Assembly: GCF_012273895.1 (NCBI RefSeq)
Contig: NC_052119.1
Coordinates: 1,488,001-1,552,000 of the forward strand
Direction of reading: 5' to 3'
Length of the DNA stretch: 64,000 bases
Origin: Zerene cesonia
Lineage: Eukaryota > Arthropoda > Insecta > Lepidoptera > Pieridae
Both the position numbers and the translations under genes were made by a program. Of the stretch, positions 20,655 through 32,600 are shown one piece after another (within the stretch, counting starts at the first letter, position 1; every line of letters begins with the position of its first letter). The notes under the pieces were generated by a model. The model made no database searches and had not been told where the DNA came from. It saw only the letters and a list, made by a program, of their open reading frames with translations.

Positions 20655-23600
20655 TTATTGCGTGTATTCCTTTTCGATTAATTTTGCAATTGTTTGTAGT
20701 TGCATGTTGCTAGTTCCTTCGTAAATGGTGCCGATTTTCGCGTCCCTGAAGAATTTCTCCTGTGGGAAATCTCTGGTGAAGCCAACACCCCCCATGAAGT
20801 CTATGCATTTTGATGTTAGGGTTTGAGCGATTTCTGGAAAGATAATGTTATTAGAATGGGTTTGTAAACAAACTCTTCCACATTCTGACAATTTTTTTTA
20901 TGAATTTTCTCCGTATTCAGTAATTTTAAGAATGAGTTGTTAACAATTTTTAAATGTCCAAGTGTTTTGGCAGGACAATCTGCCAGATCTGCTGATGATT
21001 TAAGTAAGTGTGCATATTTATAAAAAATTTGGCAAAGAATATATTGGTAGCCAGAATATGACAAAAATTATTGCCTTTTGATATAGTAAGGAAAGGTATA
21101 AGGAAACAGATGGATGGTGTAGCTAAGTACTTTTGTAAAGCTTCAGTAAAGTATTACTTTTAGGCATTGATATATTATAATTATGGTAATATTAATTTTT
21201 AGAACAATCTATTTGTCTGAAATTTAAGGGTAGGATTAATAACATTTTTTTTTGTCATAGCGGGCAACGGAGCTGGTAGTTCGCCTAATAGTAAGCGTTC
21301 ACCACCTCCCATGAATGCGCTGCCCGCTTTTAAGGGTAAAAGTATAAGATTAACGACTGAAAAAAGGAATGGACTGGGAAGGATGAGGAAAAGGAAACGG
21401 GCCTTCGATTCTCCCTCTACGAAACACTAGCATGCCATTTCACGCCGGTCTTCTGTGGGGGTGTAGTACTTCCCCGGAGCGAGCTGGCTCAATTCGTGCC
21501 GAAGCGTGCTCGCTCCCACAATTAGAGGTATGTGATGTAAATGTGGGCCATTTAAAATGTTTAATTATGGGAGATACCATAAACTAGCTGCACACAAAAT
21601 TTCATGAGAATCGATCCAGCCGTTTAGGAGTATAGCAACGAAAAAAAAATAGTATAGTATATTATTTAATATATCTTACCAGACGCATAATATTTGGCCA
21701 TGGCGGCCTCCTTAACAAACTCGACGCCGTGTTCCTTGAGCCTCGCCGCGTTGTAAGTGAGCAAGCGAGCCGCTTCGAGTTCGGTTTGCAAATGCGCTAT
21801 TTGGTAGCTGATACCCTGGAAATTATTTGATTTATTTGTTTTTGTTTTTGTCATGTTGGTTAAGGGTTGGTGATATTTTCCCCCCCATCGGTTCCAAGCC
21901 TTGTCGTGGCGGGGGGGCTCAGTAGNNNNNNNNNNNNNNNNNNNNNNNNNNNNNNNNNNNNNNNNNNNNNNNNNNNNNNNNNNNNNNNNNNNNNNNNNNN
22001 NNNNNNNNNNNNNNNNNNNNNNNNNNNNNNNNNNNNNNNNNNNNNNNNNNNNNNNNNNNNNNNNNNNNNNNNNNNNNNNNNNNNNNNNNNNNNNNNNNNN
22101 NNNNNNNNNNNNNNNNNNNNNNNNNNNNNNNNNNNNNNNNNNNNNNNNNNNNNNNNNNNNNNNNNNNNNNNNNNNNNNNNNNNNNNNNNNNNNNNNNNNN
22201 NNNNNNNNNNNNNNNNNNNNNNNNNNNNNNNNNNNNNNNNNNNNNNNNNNNNNNNNNNNNNNNNNNNNNNNNNNNNNNNNNNNNNNNNNNNNNNNNNNNN
22301 NNNNNNNNNNNNNNNNNNNNNNNNNNNNNNNNNNNNNNNNNNNNNNNNNNNNNNNNNNNNNNNNNNNNNNNNNNNNNNNNNNNNNNNNNNNNNNNNNNNN
22401 NNNNNNNNNNNNNNNNNNNNNNNNNNNNNNNNNNNNNNNNNNNNNNNNNNNNNNNNNNNNNNNNNNNNNNNNNNNNNNNNNNNNNNNNNNNNNNNNNNNN
22501 NNNNNNNNNNNNNNNNNNNNNNNNNNNNNNNNNNNNNNNNNNNNNNNNNNNNNNNNNNNNNNNNNNNNNNNNNNNNNNNNNNNNNNNNNNNNNNNNNNNN
22601 NNNNNNNNNNNNNNNNNNNNNNNNNNNNNNNNNNNNNNNNNNNNNNNNNNNNNNNNNNNNNNNNNNNNNNNNNNNNNNNNNNNNNNNNNNNNNNNNNNNN
22701 NNNNNNNNNNNNNNNNNNNNNNNNNNNNNNNNNNNNNNNNNNNNNNNNNNNNNNNNNNNNNNNNNNNNNNNNNNNNNNNNNNNNNNNNNNNNNNNNNNNN
22801 NNNNNNNNNNNNNNNNNNNNNNNNNNNNNNNNNNNNNNNNNNNNNNNNNNNNNNNNNNNNNNNNNNNNNNNNNNNNNNNNNNNNNNNNNNNNNNNNNNNN
22901 NNNNNNNNNNNNNNNNNNNNNNNNNAAAAAAAAAAAAAAAAAAAGGGTTGGTGATATTTTAGGATTTTGTGAAATATGTCACTTTATCGAATAAATTGCC
23001 CTTATATTTTATTACATTGCTAGACGCCTGTCCTGGTTCCGCATGGTTATTTTTATCCTAAGGGAGCATTTAAACGGGATAATAAGAATGCTATCGCCAA
23101 GTCAGCTTATACCCTGGATGTATACCAAATTTAATCTAAATCCGTTCAGAAGTTTCAGCGTGATTGACGGACAAACATCCAAACAAACTTTCACATTTAT
23201 AATAGAAGTGTGATATAGCGTCTGATTAATATAGGAATTTAAATTAATAAAATTATCACATACATTAGGTATGGGGTATAGTATTCTATTATCTGTGGTA
23301 TAGGACAAAGAAAAAAAGATATAGAATATTTCATAATCGTTTTTTTTTTGTTTTTTTTTCTTATTACCTGGTATTTATAGATGGGGTTGCCGAATTGTTT
23401 CCTCTCCAGCGTGTAAGGGATGGTGGCGTCCATGCAGCCCTGGCAGAGGCCGATCATTTGCGCCGCGATACCTATCCTACCCTCGTTGAGGAAACCTGCT
23501 GCGTATTTGTAACTGGAATTCGATAAATAAGTTAGCTTATAAAAAAAAAAAATTAAAAAAAATTTGGGTTATTGTGAACAGGCGTAATTGGAAAAATATC

Positions 23601-26600
23601 CTCATATTTTTTATTCTGTAATTGCAAAATGCTTAAAAACAGTTTTATATAATAAATTTTCACACATATTTTATAAAATGAAATATTGTAATTAGATGTA
23701 ATGTAATGTAATGTAATTGTAAAGTTTTTTAACAAAGTTTAAAATTTATTGGGAATTGTTTCCAATTACCCAGATTGACCCAATAAGTCAAAAGTATTCA
23801 ATTTAAAATCTTATTTATTGTACCTTGCATAAGCAGAACAGAGGTAGGTAAGATTAGATGTAATAATTACTTTCTTAGGAAAAAAAACTAAACAACTTTC
23901 AAACTGTGAAAACCAAACAATTCTTATACCCAAAAAATTTAATACAATTTTCCACTGTAATAATAACCACTTATGAGAGTTGTAGACATGTATTATAAAA
24001 TTGATAGCAGCGGCATTTGAACAACACGCAAGGACACTTCTACAATAAAACACGAGTAAATAGCAATGAATCCAGTTTTTTTGTTTCCGTAATCTCTTAA
24101 AAAAGTTTCAAAACGATTTCAATTTCGATTAATATTAATATATTTGTTTATACATAAACGAAATATATTTGTTTATACATAATGTAGATTATAAACAATA
24201 AATAAAAGATTGTATGACTTTTATACGATTTTTGGTACTTTCCAAATATTATATTGAATTAATTAAGTAAAAACAAGTATATAATATATAGTAGGGCGGA
24301 TCGCTCGAATGAAACCAGAATGAATTATAAATTTCATCAAACTAGGAATCACAGAAATGGTGAAAGTATTTTCAAAACTAATTAGTTCTTGGCTCTATCC
24401 ATTACAAACATACAAAAAATACAAATAATTCTGTATTATTTTTGTACAGATGTAGATACCAATGTTCAAATAGAAATGTACATTTTCACCGCTTGCAAAA
24501 AATTACCTGATTTTGTGTTTCGAATTCTTCTACACAAATTTTTATACAATATTTTCTAACTGACAGATACGTTAAACCCATAAAAAAGGATATTTATTTC
24601 TTTAGTTTCATAGCATTTAAAGCTTTATAAACAATTAAAAATTTAATGTAAATGATAAAAGATTTGTAATGTATAAAATGAAGGTTATAAAAATAAGCAA
24701 TTTTATCGAATCTTACCCTTTCCCGTACTCTCCGAGGATGTTTTCTTCGGGTACCCTCACATTATCGAAATGCACCATGCACGTGCCGGACGCGCGTATA
24801 CCGAGCTTATTCTCCGGCTTGGCCACACTGAGGCCGGGTGTATCGCGCTCCACTATGAAGCACGTGATACCTTTGTAGCCCTGGGATGAAAGAGGTTTGT
24901 CTATTCAGTTTTTTTTTATTGTAAAAATCTTTTTTTTTTTGCGAGAACTGCTTTTGGGGTGGGTTCTTGTTACTAATTGTAGCCGCGATTGTAATCGGGT
25001 GGGTTACATAAACATTTTTATGATACCCATAATCACTCAAAGGACGTTAAAGCATATTAGGGAAAAGGCATGTTTGCAATCGCAGGGGGATTGAATTGAT
25101 TGAACGAATGGCGATTTTAATGCTATAGGTAGATCTTAAAAATTCTAAGTAAACAAAATTCAAGAACTGACATAGTGACTTAACTATATAAAATACTAGC
25201 TTCGTTAAATTCGGTACTCCGAACTACTGTTGTTATACATATAAACCTTCTTCTTGAATCACTCTATCGTGTAGTTCTAAAGACCTAAGCTTACATATAT
25301 ATACGGTCAGACGCGGGAAACGACTGCTTTATAATAAGTACTAGCTGCGCCCCGCGGTGAAAGAGCAATAAACACACACATCCTTACAAACTTTCGCATT
25401 TATAATATTAGTAGGATAGGATGGAGTAAATCTATCTGAATGTAAGTAAAAAAGGTAATAATAATATTTATTATTTGCTAAGACTGTCAACGTTGAATAT
25501 TGGATAAAATATTAACTATTATTTTTTCAGAATGTTACTTCTGTATTGCTTTTTTCCTGTACTATAATTTTCTATTATTTCTAAAGTACACATTTGATGT
25601 AATTAGTTTATATATATGACGATAAATTATTGCATCACAATTCAATGACCGTGTGAACTAGAAAGATAACAGTCTATTTAATACAAATAAATACACTTCT
25701 ATTTTAATAAATAGTTAACGTCCATTGTATGTTTGTATATATATATGCTGAGACGTAGAAACTATGTATAAATGTCGGTGGTAATATATAAATTGTTTGT
25801 GTACCTACACAAAATCTTGAAGCAAAGCCATTTAGGTATATTTGGTTTATTTTTCTTCAATCTATATATTATGTTACTCATATATTACATTATGTCCATA
25901 TACTATTTCCGACAACTACTCTATTTAGTATATACTTTGAGATTTTGTATCAAATTCTTAATAAATTAATCAAGGACGATAAATTAAGAAACGAGAAAAA
26001 CATCTATTGTTTCTTATGTATAGGCTAAGGAAAACTTGCGTGTGTCTGTCTGTCTGTATGTATGTTTATCTCCAAATTCTGAGCTTGTCTACTAAATATT
26101 TTAATAGTAACTGATATAAATCCGTAAAATTAAGTAAAAAAATTACAATTAAGTGACCTATTAGATATGAATGCATTTGTATACGGATAAAATTCTTATT
26201 TCTCGTAGTCACGAGAAATAATGTAATTCGTATGGTCATACGTATTTAGCTTTATTTACGAATAGTTTAATATTTATGATATATGCAGAGATGAGAAGCC
26301 AATAAGAAACATATCTAATATTATTACTTTGTTTACACACATGTAAGTTTTCATTTACGTAGAGATGGCGAAAACATGTTTATGTCTTAATGACTGAAAA
26401 TTTGTTTTGTGATAAGTTCTGTTTGATAATCACTATCTGTAGGACCCTTAACAACAATACGTATTCTCTAAAAAGTTGAGATAAATTTTACAATCTTGAA
26501 AATTAAATTATGGTTTAAATTGCATCTAAATCTGTTTGGAAATTTTGTAGTAATCGACTGATTGACATACGTACATAGGTGTTATTAAAAGACAAATTCG

Positions 26601-29600
26601 CATCGTTTGTTTTTCCTGGCCTCGGAATCGAATCATGTGCATTTTTTTCATTTATAGTGACCAAGAACTAAACGCATTATTTGCCTAAATAAGTCAAACA
26701 TGACAAATATACTCCTATCGTCATCAATTGGTGAACAATTGGAGTTATTCATTGCTTCAATATTCGCACTTTGAACCTTAGTGCAATAAAATCAAATACA
26801 TTTTTACGTTTCGATGTTTGAAAAGCTTGCGACCATTGACTTTATTATAATAATAATGTTGTTTACATAACACATTACCAACTAGAATATAATATAGTAC
26901 AAAATTGTTATTATCGCATTAGGATAGCATTATTTTTGTTTGTCACCGAAATATTGTAATAATCTCAATCAAATATCTTAATAAAAATAGCATAAACCAC
27001 CCGGCTCTTTTCTGAAATTATAACGTTTTGTGTTTTAAAGGTGTTTAGTTAATGAAATCTCACCTTAGAAGGATCAGCATTTGCCATGACCAGGAACACA
27101 CCAGCCACATCAGAGTTTGAGATCCACATCTTGGAGCCATTGATGACGTAATCCTTTCCGTCCTTCTTGGCAACAGTCTTTAACGAGAAAGCGTCTGAAC
27201 CGGACGTCGGTTCTGTTAGGCAGAAACTACCCGCCTATAAAACAACTTGTAGTTTAATGTATTTTCTTGTGTAATTTTACGCAATACTATACATTTAGAG
27301 ATTGAAGACTTTTTAACGGATTATAACGCGGTTTATTTATTATATTATTTAAACCTGACGTTTCGAATACTTTACAGCGAGCGTGGTCACGGGTAGATTA
27401 AGATGCTACATGTCTTGAAGTTATAAAATATAATGAATAAATCGCGTTTAAAATCCGTTAAGTCTTTAAACACTGAATGATCATATACTGCCACAAAGTT
27501 AGGCAGTGGAATCATATAAAACGTCAAAATATTATAATCTCATTTACTATTTGTTTCTTTTCTTAGAAAGAAAGAAAGAATAAATATACATTTACTCACG
27601 AATACAGAAACGACAAACAACAACTAGTACAACTTCCAATAAGCTATTCAAATTAATACAAAATATCATGTACTGTGAACAGTCCCACTACCCTATAAAG
27701 GACTTCCAAAATTATTTTTTTTGCGGGAGATATTTTTCTGAGTTATTGTATGTAGATTCAGTCATTTCACTTTACTTAACCCCTTAATACTTAAACATGA
27801 CTAAGCCTGTTCTTAACTATATGAGTACTATAATATATAAAATAGCAATTTAGCTTAACGTTGATACATTATTACGTACTTCTTATCAAACCTATGCAGG
27901 AATAGATAAAACATTTTTATCCGCTTTGTATTGATTGAAGTACTGTTTGGCATTGGCCTGTGTAACTATCATATATCATATTCTGGTTTAAGGTTCAACC
28001 CCATGAGATTTAAAGATCAAAATTTAACATGGGCAGTCTATTTTTACACGCTTTTTATTAGCTTCACCTGTATGTTTGTTTGTAACCGACTTCTTTGGGC
28101 GCGATTTTGACCCACTTTAAACGGCCAGATTTCGTTCAAACTTTGTAGATTTATTGAGGACCGATGACAATACACTAATTTGATAAAATTATTCCATTTT
28201 TCAATTTGCAAAATATGATAAAAGCGTGTTTTTTAGTTTTTTTAAACTATTATAATATATAATTTTACTCACATTTATTTTATTAAGCATATTATAATGT
28301 ACTTTAAATGACGCCTGAAATATCTTCAGGAGCTTTACTATTGAGTTATATACAGTAAGGGTTATTTTATACGTGTGAGTCTGACTATGCAATCGCTTCA
28401 GGCTATTTATACTCACATACTCCGTACATAGTTTGGTCAGGTATTTTTTCTTTTGTTCCTCAGTACCGATTTTCATGAACAGCGAGTTGACTAAGGTGTT
28501 GTGGATATCCACATAGGCCGCAACTGCCGGGTCTACTCTCGACAGTTCTTCGACAACTAACATCATGGTGAGGAAACCACATCCTGACCCGTTGTATTCA
28601 GCTGGCGTTTCGATTCCCATTAACTAGAATTTTATAAATTAATTTTAAGTGTAGGATGAATTTATGAGTCTAAAAATCACAATGCATGGGTTCATTGTTC
28701 TTAAATTTAATTTTAATAATAATATGGGCAAGAAATTCTGTCTGTCTTGTTCTTCGCACCTAAACGAAAAACAAATTTGGATGAAATTAAGAACATAATT
28801 AGTTAGAGAACTAATAAAGGATATAAGATTATTTTTAATCATGAAAATTAGTATTATTTTGATGAAAACGCTAAGGCAGTAGACATCAAACTTATAAAAT
28901 TTTATTAACGCATACATTGCTTAAGAGAAGAAAGAAATTAATACACATTTTTTATTATTATGGTCGAAGATATTTGACCGCCGCGAAAATGTTTATCAAG
29001 TTATAAGTAAGTAAGCTTAAACTCCCTCTTTAAGCAACACGTTTTATTAAAAGCATGTAGTTTGTCATTATTGAATATTAGTTGTATAATAGAATTTATA
29101 TTTACGCCATTGTCAAAAAGCATCTGTCTAATGCCTTCGTCGATTTTGTGCTCATCTTCCATTTTCTTGACTAGAGGTGCGATTTGTTCCGTAGCGAGTT
29201 TTCGAACTGAAATGAATTATTGTACATTATATATAATTATTTTACGTAAGATATTTAACTGCCTTAAAAATTATCCCAATTAGACCAAATTTTGAATGGG
29301 ACCACAAGGATGACAACAAAAAGCTCATCAAAATGTGTTCACCCAGTCGAAACTGATGTGATAACCGCACTATACACGTGCTTTGGACAAGTTTTCGTTG
29401 AGGGTATGTATAGATTAATGACGTATTTGTCATAAATCTAAATATATATATGTATAACTCAAAGGTGACTGACTGACTGACTGAGTGACATAGTGATCTA
29501 TCAACGCACAGTCCAAACCACTGGACGGATCAGGCTGAAATTTGGCATACAGATAGATGTTATAACGTAGGTATCCGCCAAGAAACGATTTTGATAGATT

Positions 29601-32600
29601 TTACCCCCAAGGGGATGAAAGTTTATAACATGAAACTTTATTAAAACCGCGCGGGCGAAACCTGCGGGCACAGCTAGTGTACATATTTCTCTATAAATTA
29701 CAATTTTTGTGACATTCTCTATCTTAAATTCAAAACGATACGTGAAGTTATACTTAGTTATCTTAAGTACATACGAAATTATTGTTTGAAGTACATACAA
29801 TTTAAGATAAGATCTTTTGTTGTTTGTCAGGCATCTTGCATAATTTTATAAATTACCTACTATTTTCATATTATGAAAGTACTTAGAAAATATAGGCATG
29901 CATTGGATGACATAAAAATTATTATGGAACATTTTTCACAGTGAAACATACATCGAAGAGTTATAGTGAGTGAAGTGACGAAGACTCATTCAACATGAAT
30001 CACATTCTGTGACCAAGAGAAGTTTGATTTTTACTTTTCCATTTAAGCATCATCTATTTTTGTTTTTTTTACATGGCAATTTTTTATAGGTACTTACGGT
30101 TTGTGTAAAAGAAAATATAAAATAACTGCTACTGGCAGATATATAGTATTTTTGTCAGCAAAGGCAATTTCATTAAAATGATCATAGGTACGTATATAAA
30201 ATAGAAAACCCTACGGAACATGCAATTAACTCATGTTTCGACTCTGTGTATATGTACTAATTACGTATAGCACACATAATTTAATACTATACTAGTATAC
30301 TTATACATAAAAATGAATTTTATCTTTAAATTTTTATCAGCAACACTTAGTAACATAAATATTAAATAGAGGCGATAAGAATTTGTTTTCGAATTATGAT
30401 ATTACCTACACTCTGAATTATCATTGTCCATACAAAATACGTTTGTTTCATTTAATAAAGGATAATTGTTCTAGAAGTAGTAGGTAATGGTATCTCAGTG
30501 AATTAAATTTGTTTTGTCATTGGTAGATATGATCTATCTTTTTATGCAATAGCGGGCAACTGAGCTGGGTGAGCGTGGGTTGCGTGAAGGTAGGCGACCG
30601 CCATTGCCCTATGAACATTTGCACAAATAGAGAGAGATTTTAAATACGGTGCCCACTAATACGGGAATAAAGGAATGGCCTGAGTATAGTGGGGAAAAGG
30701 TTCCCTTTCCCGGTGCGAGCTTCAGCTCTTACAGAAGCGAGGTCAACTCCCACATAATAATTACCTAGCACAATGTGATATTTAGAAATGCAAACACGGA
30801 TACGGATAACAATAACATTTTTGGGTTTTTACAAGTAGGTACCTTCCTATTTAAAATATTTTTATATATAACTTAATATGACATATTGTTATAAAATATT
30901 TCCAGGCATTTTTTGAACTAAATTATTCTGAAATTTCAGTGATGTTTACGCAATTTTCGTTGTTATGTTCAAAAACTGAATGTTGGTGACAATCTTTTTG
31001 GAGTTAGCGATTTATAAACACACAAACATATAGAGAACATTTTTTCCTTTAAAAATAATGTTTTACTGCAGTAAATAATATTTACATTATCATATCTAGA
31101 TTATGCAGTAATCAGTAAAAAAAGTATCATCAACTAGATTATGCAGTAAGCAGATAATATTTGTTAATTTTATTACTGCCTCAGATAACAATTATGCATT
31201 CAAATATTTGATAATACTTTTTAGGGCGATAGAAGTAGGTTATGATAATTCTATTATGAATGATATTCAATTACGTTTATATGCTCTATTACCACATAAA
31301 AGTTGCTGAATTACCTCGACTATTACATAATACTAATATAGTATTTTCTTGGACGTAGTTATCTGGTAATAGGTGGTAATAGATATGTACTTATATAGTA
31401 CTTAAATGGATATTATATACACGCAAAATTTTTAGCTTGAATGTATTTCTATAATAAACCTTACAAAAGACACTTTAAAACGTAATACTATATATATCAA
31501 CCAATAAGTAGATTGATATATCACACATTTAGGCCGTCAATTAAACGGCTGATTAAGCTATTTGAGCATAAAAACAGCTTCAAGGCTCTTCATATCTGTG
31601 AATTTTTGACAAATTCCATAACAGAGATACAATGTTTCATTTATTTTGAAAAGTTTGTTTGTTTGTTTGTTAGTTTGGACGCGCCAATATCAGAAACTTA
31701 ATCTACTACTTACTCGATTACTACTTAATCGATTTCAAAAATTCTTTTACGTATGTACGTGAGCCTTATGTGCTATTGGCTAGGCTATGATATAACTAGC
31801 GATACGTCTCTGCTTCGCTCCTGCAAGGCTGAAGAGTTTGTATGTTCCTCTGTTTGTTTGAACCTGCAGATCTCAAGAAATGCTGGTTTAGTTTGATATT
31901 ATTAGTCTTTGATAGTACATTTATGGAGGAAGGCTACATCACGAAGAGGGTGTTGCCGCGGGGCACAGCCTAGCTAGTTTATTAATATTTGTCTTTATAT
32001 ATCAACTGGTGTTCACGAATAAAATAATGCTTTAATCAGCACGGACACATACGACTTTGAACACACACATCTGTTTACATTGACCTTGTGATAACTCGAA
32101 TGGGTGTGTCTTGCGTCATTAATTTTAAAATCATGTACGAAGCTTTGTTCGGGAATAGTTTAAAAAAATATTTTTATTATTATTATCAAAAAACCGCCTT
32201 CAAATTGTCAGAACTAGAACGAATAATAATCGGACTACATGGCTGGCACCAGCTCTCAAATAACAAAGAATCATCAAAATCGGATCACCCAGTAAAGAGT
32301 TATGAGGTAACAACACAAAAAACTACAGTGGAATTGATAATCTGCTCCTTTTTTGAAAAAATAAATTATGTTATTATTTTGTCAAATAAATACAAACATA
32401 TCATAATATATTATCTCGCTGTCGCTTTTTGATAACATCGGTTAATAACACCATAAATGATGCAGTTTTCCTTATATCAATATAATATTTATAATTTAAT
32501 ATATTATTGTAGATAGCAAAATTATGTAAAGTCAAATAAATTCAAGTACACAGTAGGTACTACGTCGGTACGGCCTTTTGAATAACTTCAGTTATTTCTT

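Noticed and set aside
21867..22994. Long plus-strand ORFs of about 350-375 codons
   Set aside because: They consist of N translated as X; only a handful of real codons at either end. The same holds for the frames across 40001-41192 and 43553-44605.
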